The position numbers and the translations under genes were made by a program. Of a stretch of 64,000 nt of DNA, positions 26,114 to 36,827 are shown in pieces. Source of the DNA: Flavobacterium jejuense (GTDB lineage: Bacteria > Bacteroidota > Bacteroidia > Flavobacteriales > Flavobacteriaceae). The stretch is taken from assembly GCF_006491595.2 (NCBI RefSeq), contig NZ_VEVQ02000001.1:248001-312000 (forward strand). Reading direction: 5' to 3'. The notes beneath the pieces were generated by a model that worked only from the letters and a program-made list of their open reading frames with translations, did no database searches and was not told the DNA's origin. Position 1 is the first letter of the stretch; every line of letters begins with the position of its first letter.

Positions 26114-26818
26114 TTATTCATTTATTAGTGCTATTGTATGACAAGCAACAATTGCTGCTGTTTCTGTTCTTAATCTAGTATTTCCTAAAGTTACTGGAAT
26201 AAAATTGTTTTTTAAAGCTAGCGCTATCTCATTTAATGAAAAATCTCCCTCAGGACCAATTAGGATTAATATGTTTTCATTTATTTTGATAGAATTTTTA
26301 AATGATTTTTTATTTTGTTCTTCGCAATGTGCTATGAATTTTGAATCCTCATGATTTTCTTTAATAAAATCTAAAAAGCTGATAGGTGTATTGATTTTAG
26401 GTAAATAATATTGTAAAGATTGTTTCATAGCTGATTGTAAAATTTTTTCTGCCCTGTCTTTTTTGAAAACTTTTCTTTCAGAATGGTCACAAATAATAGG
26501 AGTTATTTCATCAATACCAATTTCTGTAGCTTTTTCTAAAAACCATTCATATTTGTCATTCATTTTAGTAGGAGCTACTGCTAAATGAACTTTGTATTTT
26601 TTGGGTTCGATGAATTGTGAATCCACTATTTTTACTTGACATTTTTTGTCTGAAGCAATAGTAATTTCGCAAGTAAAAAGAGAGCCATTTCCATTCGATA
26701 ACTGAATTATATCACTTTCTTTTTTTCTAAGGACTTTTACAATATGTTTGCTTTCTTCTTTGTCAAAAGTAAAAAAGGAGTCTTCTTTTTTTATGTTAGG
26801 GTTGTAAAATAATTGCAT
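26114..26818 (-). CDS. rsmE: 16S rRNA (uracil-1498-N3)-methyltransferase
   Basis: 234 residues from the ATG at 26818, which lies immediately after the tsaD stop and gives the usual RsmE start QLFYNPNI; the ORF can be read 19 codons further into tsaD, which I reject. The N-terminal PUA-like domain spans about 1-70. The SPOUT domain follows with LIGPEGDFS and the C-terminal knot motif LGNTRLRTETAA. The enzyme methylates N3 of U1498 in 16S rRNA using SAM. Confidence 0.93.
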   Translation of the reverse strand: MQLFYNPNIKKEDSFFTFDKEESKHIVKVLRKKESDIIQLSNGNGSLFTCEITIASDKKCQVKIVDSQFIEPKKYKVHLAVAPTKMNDKYEWFLEKATEIGIDEITPIICDHSERKVFKKDRAEKILQSAMKQSLQYYLPKINTPISFLDFIKENHEDSKFIAHCEEQNKKSFKNSIKINENILILIGPEGDFSLNEIALALKNNFIPVTLGNTRLRTETAAIVACHTIALINE

Positions 26819-26819
26819 A

Positions 26820-27839
26820 TTAAAATTCAATTCGAGCTTTAGAAGTGATGGTGTTGGTATTAAAATTATTTTCAAGATAATTATAATATCCTACAATTCC
26901 TATCATGGCAGCATTGTCAGTAGTATATTCAAATTTTGGTATGTAAGTTTTCCAACCCAATTTGCTTTCAGTTCCTTTTAAAGTTTTTCTAATACCACTA
27001 TTTGCAGAAACTCCACCTCCAATAGCAATTTGTTTAATTCCTGTTTCTTGAACAGCTATTTTCAGTTTATCCATTAAAATATTAATTATTGTATATTGGA
27101 TAGAAGCACAAATATCATTTCTGTTTTCTTCAATGAAATTGGGATTAATAGCCACATTTTTTTGAACAAAATATAGAATTTGTGTTTTTAATCCACTAAA
27201 GCTAAAGTTTAATCCTTCTACTTTTGGTTTTGTAAATTGGAATGCTTTTGGATTTCCTTCTTGTGCATATTTGTCAATTAAAGGACCACCAGGATAGGGT
27301 AATCCAAGTATTTTAGCTGATTTATCAAAAGCTTCTCCTACAGCATCATCTGTTGTTTCTCCAATAATTTTTAAGTCAAAAAAACTATTTACTTGAACAA
27401 TTTGAGTATGTCCACCACTAATAGTCAATGCTAAAAAAGGGAAAGTAGGTTTTTCATAATTTTCTTCATCAATAAAATGTGCTAAAATATGAGCTTTCAT
27501 ATGATTTATAGCTATCAATGGAATTTCTAAAGCCATACTCATTGATTTCGCAAAAGAACCTCCAACTAGTAGGGATCCCATTAGACCAGGTCCTTGAGTA
27601 AAAGCTATACAGTCTAAATCCTCTTTAGTGATATTGGCTTTTTTGATAGCAACGTCCACTACAGGAACAATATTTTGCTGGTGTGCTCTTGAAGCAAGTT
27701 CGGGTACAACTCCTCCATATTCTTCATGAATAGCTTGTCGTGCTACAATATTTGATAGTACTTTATCGTTGCAGAGTATAGCAGCAGAAGTATCATCACA
27801 GGAACTTTCTATTGCTAAAGTATATACATTTTTTTTCAT
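26820..27839 (-). CDS. tsaD: tRNA N6-adenosine threonylcarbamoyltransferase
   Basis: 339 residues from the ATG at 27839, chosen because it yields the family N-terminus MKKNVYTLAIESSCDDTSAA; an ATG 33 nt upstream is possible. ASKHA-fold protein with iron-binding histidines in NHMKAHILAH, the GPGLMGSLLVG and FPFLALTISGGHTQIV motifs, and YPGGPLID and ANSGIRK further on. It transfers threonylcarbamoyl from TC-AMP to A37 of tRNAs reading ANN codons. Directly followed by rsmE, so both serve translation. It is divergent from tamB. Confidence 0.95.
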   Translation of the reverse strand: MKKNVYTLAIESSCDDTSAAILCNDKVLSNIVARQAIHEEYGGVVPELASRAHQQNIVPVVDVAIKKANITKEDLDCIAFTQGPGLMGSLLVGGSFAKSMSMALEIPLIAINHMKAHILAHFIDEENYEKPTFPFLALTISGGHTQIVQVNSFFDLKIIGETTDDAVGEAFDKSAKILGLPYPGGPLIDKYAQEGNPKAFQFTKPKVEGLNFSFSGLKTQILYFVQKNVAINPNFIEENRNDICASIQYTIINILMDKLKIAVQETGIKQIAIGGGVSANSGIRKTLKGTESKLGWKTYIPKFEYTTDNAAMIGIVGYYNYLENNFNTNTITSKARIEF

Positions 27840-27955
27840 TTTAAAAAGGGCATGAAATTTGCTAAACCTCAATTGTAATTATCTTACAAAAATGATTATT
27901 TTTGTTGATAATTCAATGATTCTTCTTTTTCTGACAAATTTAAACATTTTATAGT

Positions 27956-30900
27956 ATTAAAAAACTTAAAAAAATATTCTTCAGAACGCTATTAATAGTG
28001 CTAATTTTTTTATTGGTATCAGGAATACTTTTGTCTTTACCTTTTGTTCAAACTTACTTGGGAAAATATGCAACTGAACAATTGAATAAAGAGTTTGGGA
28101 CAGATATAAATATTGAAAAAGTAGCTGTAACTGCTTTTGGTTCTGTAAAGTTAAAAGGAATTTTAATAAAAGATCATCATAAGGATACTTTGTTTTTTAT
28201 TAAAAGATTGAATACTTCTATTTTAAGTATAAATGAGTTGTATGATAGTGGGCATCCCTATTTAGGAAAAGTAATTTTAGATGGACTTGATTTTAACCTT
28301 AAACAATATAAAGGTGAAGATTTTACAAATATTGATAAATTTATAGAATCTTTTGATGATGGAACTCCTTCTTCTGGTAAATTTAGAATGAAGTCTAGTT
28401 CTATGACTTTATATAATAGTAGATTTAAATATATAAATGAGAATTTACAAAATCAGAAGATATTTGATTTAAAAGATTTAAATGGAACTATAGAGGATTT
28501 TTATATTAAAGGGCCAGATGTTAGTACGTATATAAATAAGTTGTCTTTTAAAGAAGAGAGAGGGCTTTTAGTTGAGAATTTAACTGCTAATTTTACTTAT
28601 ACTAAAAAGAATATATTATTAGATAAATTATATATTAAAACAAATGAATCATTATTTAGAGGTAATCTTGAATTAAGATACAATAGATCAGATTTTTCAG
28701 ATTTTAATAATAAAGTAATTTTTGATGTGCAAATGGATGAAGCTTCAATAGCTTCTAATGATTTAAATTATTTTTATAATGAATTTGGTAAGAATAATAT
28801 ATTTGATATAGATACACATTTGATAGGAACTTTAAATAATTTTACTACTGAAAATTTGCATTTAAAAGATGTAAATGATTCTAAAATTTTAGGAACCGTT
28901 CAATTTAAAAACTTATTCAATAAAGAGGAGTCTTTTTACATAAAAGGGAAATTCAGTAAAATAAGCTCTAATTATAATAATTTAATTGCAATTCTTCCTA
29001 CAATTTTAGGTAATAGTTTGCCTTCATCGTTAGTGAAATTAGGTAATGTTACTCTTGTAGGTGATGTTGAACTAACCGATAATTTTATAAATTCAGATGT
29101 AGTAGTTTCTTCTGTTTTAGGAAAAATTGTAACCAATTTGTCTATTGAGAATTTATCTAATATTGATAATGCAACTTATCAAGGAAATGTAATGTTAGAT
29201 GATTTTAATTTAGGTGAATTTTTAAATCAATCAGATATTGGAAAAGCAACATTGAATTTAGATGTAGAAGGACAGGGCTTTACCAAGGAATACCTAAATA
29301 CTAATGTGAAAGGTAAAATTGATAAATTTTATTTCAATAAATACAGTTATCAAAATATTACTGTAGACGGGAATATGAAAATGCCTTATTTTAAAGGTTA
29401 TTTTAATAGTAATGATCCTAATTTAAGGATGGATTTCGATGGGTTAGTAGATTTAAGCTCTAGAGCTAAAAATTATAATTTTAAAGCTAATATTGATTAT
29501 GCTGATTTATATGCTTTGCAATTTTCTAAAATTGATTCTATATCTATTTTTAAAGGTAAAATTTCTTTTTTAGCGAAAGGAAATACATTGAATGATCTCG
29601 ATGGTGTTTTACAAGTAGAAAACGTTTCTTATCAAAACAATAAGGACAGTTATTATTTTGATGATTTCCAATTGAGTTCTAGTTTTGATGCAGAAAGGAT
29701 AAGAACTATTACTATTAATTCTAAAGATATCATTAATGGAAAAGTAGTAGGTAAATTCAAAATTAATCAAGTAAGAAAAATTCTTGAAAATGCAGTTGGA
29801 AGTCTTTATGCTAATTATTCACCTAATAAATTACAAAAAGGACAATTCTTAGATTTTAATTTTACTCTTTATAATAAAATTGTAGATATTTTTGTTCCAG
29901 AAGTTTCAATATCAGAAAATACTAAGATTAAAGGTAAAATAAATGCTGATTTAGGAAAATTTGAATTTGATTTCAATTCACCAGATGTAGTAGCCTTTGG
30001 TAACTATTTTAAAAATATTAAAATAGACATCGATAATAAAAATCCATTATATAATACTTATATTGAAATGGATAGCATTCGAACTAAAAACTATAGAATT
30101 TCTGACTTTAATTTAATTAATTTAACGATGAACGACACATTGTTTGTTCGTTCGGAATTCAAAGGAGGTAATGAACAGGATGATAGTTTTTCTTTGAATA
30201 TTTATCATACAATAGATGAAAATAAACAATCAGTTATTGGTTTTAAAAAATCGGAAGTTAATTTTAAAGATTATTTATGGTTTATAAATGAAAATGAAAA
30301 CAATGATAATAAAATAATTTTTGATAAGAATTTTAAAGATTTTAAATTCCAAAAGCTAAGATTGTCACACAATAATCAGAATATGGATTTTTATGGCGAA
30401 ATGAAAGATTCTACCTATAAAGATTTTAATCTGACTTTTAATGATGTTGATTTAGACAAAGTAACTCCATCTTTAGATAGTATAGCTTTAGATGGTAAAG
30501 TAAATGGTTTTATTAAGTTTAAACAAGATAAGACCTATTATAAACCATTGTCTAATATTCATATAGATAGTTTAAAAATAAACAAGTTTCCAGTTGGAGA
30601 TATGTATTTATTGGTTGAAGGTAATGATGCTTTCAATGAATTTGATATTGACTCTTATATTGTCCAAAAAGGATCAGAACGTTTTAATTTAAATGGAACA
30701 TTAAAATATAGAAACAATCAATCCACATTAAATATGGAAGCGATTTTTAACCGTTTTGATTTGGCTCCATTTGGCTCTTTGATTGGAGAAGTTATTACAG
30801 ATGTAAGAGGAGATGCAACAGGAAGTGCTAATATAAGAGGATTGGTCACTGATCCTGAAATTGATGGAAGATTGTACTTAAATGAAGCTGGTTTAAGGGC

Positions 30901-32449
30901 ACCTTATTTAAATGTAGATTATAATTTTGAAAAAAATGCCATAGTTGATATTACAGAGAAAGAGTTCTTATTTAGAAATATAGTTATAACTGATACAGAA
31001 TTTAATACAAATGGAGTTTTAAGGGGTTCTGTTAAACACGAAATGTTTTCAGATTGGGAATTAGATCTAGAAGTACGAACTAATAATCTATTAGCTTTAA
31101 ATACAAAAGATTCTGAGGACTCTTATTATTATGGAACTGCATTTTTAAATGGTAGTGCAAAAATTAGTGGAAGAATAGAATCATTATTAGTTACCGTTGT
31201 GGGAGAGTCTGAAAAAGGAACTTCTATAAAGATTCCTGTTAGAGATGCTGAGGATGTTGGACGAAAACCTTATTATACTTTTATTAAGAAAGAAGATTTG
31301 CTTACTAATAATACTAATAACTTATCCAAGAACAAGTACAATGGCTTAGAATTGAACTTAGATTTTGATATTGATACCGATGCTGAAATTGAAGTTATAT
31401 TAGATAGGGAATCAGGTCATGCCATGAAAGGTAACGGTTATGGTTCTATGAGAATGGAGATAAATACATTAGGTAAGTTTTTAATGTATGGTGATTTTCA
31501 GGTTCAAGAAGGTGTTTATAATTTTAAAAAAGCAGGCTTAATAGATAAAAAATTCCTTGTAAAAAAAGGAAGTACCATTCGATGGGAAGGAGATCCGTTA
31601 GGGGCTATACTGAATCTTGAAGCTATTTATAAAACTCAAGCAAATCCATCTGTTTTAATTGAAAGCTCATCTTTTAACACTAATAGAAAATTACCTACAG
31701 AAGTGTCTATTGTGATTAATGGTAGTTTGAGTAATCCAGAACCGGATTTTAATATAAACTTCCCAACAGTTAGTAGTGTTTTTAAAAGTGAAATAGATTA
31801 TAGATTACAGAATAAAGATGTGAGACAAAATCAAGCATTTGCATTATTGGCTTTTGGGTCATTTACTACTCCTGAAAACGCAGGAAGTGTAGCTTATGGT
31901 TCCTTGTTCGAAAAAGCAAGTTCATTATTTAATGATATTATTTCTGATGATGATTCTAAATTGCAAGTAGGTGTTAATTATGATCAAGCTGACAGAATTA
32001 ATCAAATTTCAGGTAGAGTAGGTTTAACATTGAGTACTCAAATTAATGACAAGATATCTATTAATGGTAAAGTAGGAGTTCCTGTAGGAGGGGTTACAGA
32101 ATCTGTATTAGTTGGTGATGTTGAAGTGCAATTACAATTAAATGAAGACGGATCTTTAAGAGCTCGTGTATTTAATAGAGAAAATGATATTAATTATAAT
32201 ATTGGAGAAGGTATAGGTTATACACAAGGTCTAGGGCTAAGTTATTCACTAGATTTTGATTCCTTTGGTGAAATGATTCGTAAAATATTTACAAAAAATA
32301 AAGACAAAAATAATAGTTCTTCCTCTAATGAAGATATTCCTGATTCTGAGGAATTATGGAACAAAGACTACTACATTAGAAAAAATAAAGAAATAGAGGA
32401 AGAAAAGGATAAAAAGAAAGAACTAGAGAAAGTTCCAGAAATAGAGTAA
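27956..32449 (+). CDS. tamB: TamB-like translocation/assembly module protein
   Basis: About 1,498 residues. The N-terminus has one membrane helix (IVLIFLLVSGILLSLPFVQ), followed by very long beta-rich AsmA/DUF490-type repeats and a C-terminal TamB domain (about 1170-1440, with LGKFLMYGDFQVQEGVYNF). TamB bridges inner and outer membranes to support lipid transport and outer-membrane protein assembly. The start is unclear. No ATG follows the in-frame stop at 27941; ATT at 27956 gives the classic I/MKKLKKIFFRTLLIV anchor, while GTG at 27998 would cut off the basic residues. I chose 27956. The C-terminus is acidic/basic low complexity. Confidence 0.85.
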   Translation: MKKLKKIFFRTLLIVLIFLLVSGILLSLPFVQTYLGKYATEQLNKEFGTDINIEKVAVTAFGSVKLKGILIKDHHKDTLFFIKRLNTSILSINELYDSGHPYLGKVILDGLDFNLKQYKGEDFTNIDKFIESFDDGTPSSGKFRMKSSSMTLYNSRFKYINENLQNQKIFDLKDLNGTIEDFYIKGPDVSTYINKLSFKEERGLLVENLTANFTYTKKNILLDKLYIKTNESLFRGNLELRYNRSDFSDFNNKVIFDVQMDEASIASNDLNYFYNEFGKNNIFDIDTHLIGTLNNFTTENLHLKDVNDSKILGTVQFKNLFNKEESFYIKGKFSKISSNYNNLIAILPTILGNSLPSSLVKLGNVTLVGDVELTDNFINSDVVVSSVLGKIVTNLSIENLSNIDNATYQGNVMLDDFNLGEFLNQSDIGKATLNLDVEGQGFTKEYLNTNVKGKIDKFYFNKYSYQNITVDGNMKMPYFKGYFNSNDPNLRMDFDGLVDLSSRAKNYNFKANIDYADLYALQFSKIDSISIFKGKISFLAKGNTLNDLDGVLQVENVSYQNNKDSYYFDDFQLSSSFDAERIRTITINSKDIINGKVVGKFKINQVRKILENAVGSLYANYSPNKLQKGQFLDFNFTLYNKIVDIFVPEVSISENTKIKGKINADLGKFEFDFNSPDVVAFGNYFKNIKIDIDNKNPLYNTYIEMDSIRTKNYRISDFNLINLTMNDTLFVRSEFKGGNEQDDSFSLNIYHTIDENKQSVIGFKKSEVNFKDYLWFINENENNDNKIIFDKNFKDFKFQKLRLSHNNQNMDFYGEMKDSTYKDFNLTFNDVDLDKVTPSLDSIALDGKVNGFIKFKQDKTYYKPLSNIHIDSLKINKFPVGDMYLLVEGNDAFNEFDIDSYIVQKGSERFNLNGTLKYRNNQSTLNMEAIFNRFDLAPFGSLIGEVITDVRGDATGSANIRGLVTDPEIDGRLYLNEAGLRAPYLNVDYNFEKNAIVDITEKEFLFRNIVITDTEFNTNGVLRGSVKHEMFSDWELDLEVRTNNLLALNTKDSEDSYYYGTAFLNGSAKISGRIESLLVTVVGESEKGTSIKIPVRDAEDVGRKPYYTFIKKEDLLTNNTNNLSKNKYNGLELNLDFDIDTDAEIEVILDRESGHAMKGNGYGSMRMEINTLGKFLMYGDFQVQEGVYNFKKAGLIDKKFLVKKGSTIRWEGDPLGAILNLEAIYKTQANPSVLIESSSFNTNRKLPTEVSIVINGSLSNPEPDFNINFPTVSSVFKSEIDYRLQNKDVRQNQAFALLAFGSFTTPENAGSVAYGSLFEKASSLFNDIISDDDSKLQVGVNYDQADRINQISGRVGLTLSTQINDKISINGKVGVPVGGVTESVLVGDVEVQLQLNEDGSLRARVFNRENDINYNIGEGIGYTQGLGLSYSLDFDSFGEMIRKIFTKNKDKNNSSSSNEDIPDSEELWNKDYYIRKNKEIEEEKDKKKELEKVPEIE

Positions 32450-32582
32450 TTCTTCAATTTTTATATTAAAAAACAAAAAGTTATTAACGAAAACGATTGA
32501 ATTTTAGTATAAAATTTAATATTTGATAAAAATATCCAAATATTCCATTTTCCTTTTTTAAATTTACGATAAATAATTATAA

Positions 32583-33569
32583 ATGTTGCCAAAGATTAAT
32601 AAAATTGGTGTACTTACCTCTGGAGGAGATTCACCTGGAATGAATGCAGCCATACGTTCTGTTGTAAGAACTTGTGCTTTTCATAGTATTGAATGTATAG
32701 GTATCTATAGAGGATATCAAGGAATGATAGAAGGAGATTTTAAAGAAATGGGTCCTCGTTCTGTTAACAATATAGTAAACAAAGGAGGAACAATTTTAAA
32801 ATCAGCTCGATCTAAGGAATTTATGACAGCAGAAGGAAGAAAAAAAGCTTTCGATAATTTAAAAAAGGCTGGAGTTGATGCTTTAGTTGTTATTGGAGGA
32901 GATGGATCTTTTACTGGAGCAGAAGTTTTTAATAAGGAATATGGTTTTCCAGTAATGGGAATTCCAGGAACTATAGATAATGATATTTTTGGTACTAGCC
33001 ATACATTAGGTTACGATACAGCATTAAATACAGTTGTTGAGGTTATAGATAAAATTAGAGATACTGCTATTTCTCATAACCGACTTTTCTTTGTAGAAGT
33101 TATGGGTAGAGATGCTGGTCATATAGCTTTAAATACTGGAATTGGAGCAGGAGCAGAAGAAATCTTAATTCCTGAAGAAGATTTGGGATTAGAAAGACTG
33201 TTGGAATCTTTAAAGAAAAGTAAAGAGTCTGGTAAATCTTCAAGTATTGTTGTTGTTGCAGAAGGCGATAAAATTGGTAAAACAGTTTTTGAACTGAAAG
33301 ATTATGTTGAAGAGAATATGCCAGAGTATGATGTAAGAGTATCTGTTTTAGGTCATATGCAAAGAGGTGGTTCTCCTTCATGTTTTGATAGGGTTTTGGC
33401 TTCAAGATTAGGTGTTAAGGCTGTTGAATCAATCCTTGAAGGGAAATCAAATTTTATGGTAGGTCTATTAAACGATAAAGTTGCTTTAACTCCTTTAGAA
33501 CAAGCTATAAAGGGTCATACAGAAATAGATAAAGAACTACTTCGAGTTTCTGATATTATGTCGACTTAA
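32583..33569 (+). CDS. pfkA: ATP-dependent 6-phosphofructokinase
   Basis: 328 residues, the bacterial PfkA length. ATP loop GVLTSGGDSPGMNAA near the N-terminus, GGDGSFTGA for Mg-ATP, PGTIDNDIFGT with the catalytic Asp, VEVMGRDAGHIAL and LGHMQRGGSPS. It makes fructose 1,6-bisphosphate from fructose 6-phosphate, the committing step of glycolysis. Gap follows after 75 nt in the same orientation, making a glycolytic pair that probably shares a transcript. Confidence 0.96.
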   Translation: MLPKINKIGVLTSGGDSPGMNAAIRSVVRTCAFHSIECIGIYRGYQGMIEGDFKEMGPRSVNNIVNKGGTILKSARSKEFMTAEGRKKAFDNLKKAGVDALVVIGGDGSFTGAEVFNKEYGFPVMGIPGTIDNDIFGTSHTLGYDTALNTVVEVIDKIRDTAISHNRLFFVEVMGRDAGHIALNTGIGAGAEEILIPEEDLGLERLLESLKKSKESGKSSSIVVVAEGDKIGKTVFELKDYVEENMPEYDVRVSVLGHMQRGGSPSCFDRVLASRLGVKAVESILEGKSNFMVGLLNDKVALTPLEQAIKGHTEIDKELLRVSDIMST

Positions 33570-33632
33570 AACAAAAACTTTAAAAAATTACACTTTTAAG
33601 AATAAATTAAACCATAATAAAACATTAATTAA

Positions 33633-34655
<1,023 letters not shown>

Positions 34656-34662
34656 ATAAAGA

Positions 34663-34706
34663 AAAATGTCCTGTTGCTATTTTCTAAAAGAACAGGACAT
34701 TTTTAT
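34663..34706 (+). terminator. Rho-independent terminator after gap
   Basis: AAAATGTCCTGTT / AACAGGACATTTT, a 13-bp stem with 15-nt loop and T-rich tail. Confidence 0.9.
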
Positions 34707-34788
34707 ATCTATGATGGCTACTATTAATCACCAAATAAAATAAAAAGTATTTGGTTTTTTTTCAACCAACCAACAAAACTGAAACGAA

Positions 34789-35640
34789 ATGAAATTACTT
34801 GTAGATAGTGGCTCTACTAAAGCCGATTGGATTGCTATAGATGATAACGGAAAAGTTATTTTTACAACACAATCATTGGGATTAAATCCAGAAGTATTAA
34901 GTAGAGAAGAAATTATTAATCGATTAGATGATAAGTTCGATATTTCTCACAATAAAGCAAAAGCTTCTAAATTATATTTTTACGGTGCTGGGTGTGGAAC
35001 AGATAGAATGAAAAATTTCCTTGCATCTGTTTTTGAAGAGTATTTTAGTAATGCTAAAGTTACTGTTCATGAGGATACTTATGCAGCAGTTTACGCAACA
35101 ACACCAAAAAATGAAAAAGCAATTGTTAGTATTTTAGGTACAGGCTCCAACTGTAGTTATTTTGATGGTAAAGTGTTGCATCAAAAAGTACAATCTTTAG
35201 GTTATATAGCTATGGATGATTGTAGTGGAAATCGTTTTGGAAGACATTTAATTAGAGGGTATTATTTTAATAAAATGCCTTTAGAAATGGCTAATGATTT
35301 TGAAAAGACGTTTAATCTAGAACCAGATTTTATTAAAAATAAATTATATAAAGAGCCAAACCCAAATGCCTACTTAGCTACATTTGCAAAATTCCTAATT
35401 AAGTATAAAGATTCTGATTTTTGTAAAAAATATATTCAAGAAGAATTGGAGTCGTTTGTTGAGAATTATATCATGCAGTTTGAAAATTATAAAGAAGTAC
35501 CTGTGCATTTTGTAGGTTCGATTGCATTTTATTTAAGAGACGAGTTAAATGAAATTTTGAAAAAGTATGAGATAAATGTGGGTAATATTTTGAGAAGGCC
35601 AATAGATGGGTTAATTGCTTATCACGTTTTAAATAAATAA
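34789..35640 (+). CDS. BadF/BadG/BcrA-type ATPase, N-acetylglucosamine kinase-like
   Basis: 283 residues of the ASKHA sugar-kinase fold: phosphate-1 loop LLVDSGSTKADWIA, phosphate-2 loop SILGTGSNCSYFDG, adenosine-side FVGSIAFY. The closest functional relatives are N-acetylglucosamine kinases, so it probably phosphorylates an amino sugar released from murein or glycans. The exact substrate is not settled by sequence. It lies between the glycolytic genes and mgsA, with its own terminators on both sides, so it appears to be a separate unit. Confidence 0.8.
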   Translation: MKLLVDSGSTKADWIAIDDNGKVIFTTQSLGLNPEVLSREEIINRLDDKFDISHNKAKASKLYFYGAGCGTDRMKNFLASVFEEYFSNAKVTVHEDTYAAVYATTPKNEKAIVSILGTGSNCSYFDGKVLHQKVQSLGYIAMDDCSGNRFGRHLIRGYYFNKMPLEMANDFEKTFNLEPDFIKNKLYKEPNPNAYLATFAKFLIKYKDSDFCKKYIQEELESFVENYIMQFENYKEVPVHFVGSIAFYLRDELNEILKKYEINVGNILRRPIDGLIAYHVLNK

Positions 35641-35644
35641 ATTT

Positions 35645-35669
35645 AATCCCGAATAATCGGGATTTTTTT
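35645..35669 (+). terminator. Rho-independent terminator between kinase-like gene and mgsA
   Basis: AATCCCGA / TCGGGATT with a 4-nt loop, followed by a T-run. Confidence 0.9.
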
Positions 35670-35681
35670 ATATTTGTTAAT

Positions 35682-36068
35682 ATGAAAAAGAAATTTGAAA
35701 TAGCAATTATTGCACACGATGGAAAAAAAGCAGATATGGTTCAGTTTGTGAATAAAAATAAATCCATATTGCAAGCAGAAAATATCATTATAATAGCTAC
35801 TGGTACAACAGGAGGAAAGGTTGAAACTATAGGAATTAAAGTAAAAAAAATGTTGTCAGGACCATTAGGTGGAGATGCACAAATTGCAGCTCGTGTTGCG
35901 GAAGGGAAAACAAAAATGGTTCTATTTTTTAAAGATCCAAATTCAAGTCATCCTCATGAACCTGATATTTCGATGTTGATTAGAATTTGCGATGTGCATA
36001 ATGTTCCATTAGCAACTAATGAAGCAACTGCTCAGCTGTTGTTGTTTGGATTAGATGAATTGAAATAA
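35682..36068 (+). CDS. mgsA: Methylglyoxal synthase
   Basis: 128 residues. IAIIAHDGKKADMVQF at the N-terminus, ATGTTGGKV and the catalytic GPLGGDAQIAARVA with its Asp, SSHPHEPDISMLIRIC near the end. It converts dihydroxyacetone phosphate to methylglyoxal, a bypass used when phosphorylated sugars build up. Its position 2 kb after pfkA/gap links it to control of triose-phosphate load. It starts 13 nt after the terminator, so its promoter probably lies inside the kinase-like gene or in the terminator gap. Confidence 0.95.
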   Translation: MKKKFEIAIIAHDGKKADMVQFVNKNKSILQAENIIIIATGTTGGKVETIGIKVKKMLSGPLGGDAQIAARVAEGKTKMVLFFKDPNSSHPHEPDISMLIRICDVHNVPLATNEATAQLLLFGLDELK

Positions 36069-36071
36069 TAT

Positions 36072-36608
36072 TCATGATTTATAAAACAAATATTTTTCAA
36101 GAACAGTTTCGTAAAGTGTGTCAAAGTTAATTTGTAAAGTATTTGCTGAAATAAAAATAGGAGAACCATAAGATTTATAGTTCAATAACATAGCTTTTTT
36201 CTTGAAAACACTTTTTTGTTTATCAATATACAATTGTGGGTTATTTGTAATGATCTTTAAAAATTGTTGGTTTACAACAGTAGTTTTTTGAATGTCTATA
36301 ATATCTTTCCAAAGAATTAATCCACCTGAAATACCACTTGTATTATCAATTATTCCTTCAGCATTAATGGTTAAACCAATGTTACTATTTCTAAATTTAT
36401 TTAAAATACTAATAGTAATAATTCCAAAAAATAAGATACTTATACAGCCTATAAGTAGTGTAACAATTGGATTACTTAAAAATAGATTACTAGATACGGG
36501 TTGTTTGATGATTAGCCATAAACCTATACAACAAAATAGTATTGAACCCAATAACTTAAGCATCATTTTTTTCTTACTTAACGGAATTTCTATGGTATCT
36601 TTTTTCAT
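36072..36608 (-). CDS. STM3941-family membrane protein
   Basis: 178 residues with two membrane helices near the N-terminus (about 17-40 and 45-70) and a soluble C-terminal domain with LILWKDIIDIQKTTVVNQQFLKI-type PH-like strands. The start IPLSKKKMMLKLLGS is characteristic of the STM3941 family, whose function is unknown. It is convergent with mgsA, their stops 3 nt apart. Confidence 0.75.
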   Translation of the reverse strand: MKKDTIEIPLSKKKMMLKLLGSILFCCIGLWLIIKQPVSSNLFLSNPIVTLLIGCISILFFGIITISILNKFRNSNIGLTINAEGIIDNTSGISGGLILWKDIIDIQKTTVVNQQFLKIITNNPQLYIDKQKSVFKKKAMLLNYKSYGSPIFISANTLQINFDTLYETVLEKYLFYKS

Positions 36609-36774
36609 GTTTTTTATACAATATGCTTCTCTTGTTTAATTAATGGTTTTTTGTATTTTTTACGTTATTACAAAATGATGATAGTAATGAAAGGAATATA
36701 AATAGTAAGATTATTTTTTTCGAAATATAAGCATAACTTTCAAAAGTGTTTATTTCTAAAGTAAAAATAAATAT

Positions 36775-36813
36775 ATAAAAAAGGGTAATATCAATTACGA
36801 AATCACCCTTTTG
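36775..36813 (-). terminator. Terminator of the S9 peptidase gene
   Basis: AAAAGGGT / ACCCTTTT stem with an 18-nt loop and a T-rich tail on the minus strand, 15 nt after the stop at 36828. Confidence 0.65.
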
Positions 36814-36827
36814 TTGAATAGTTATTT

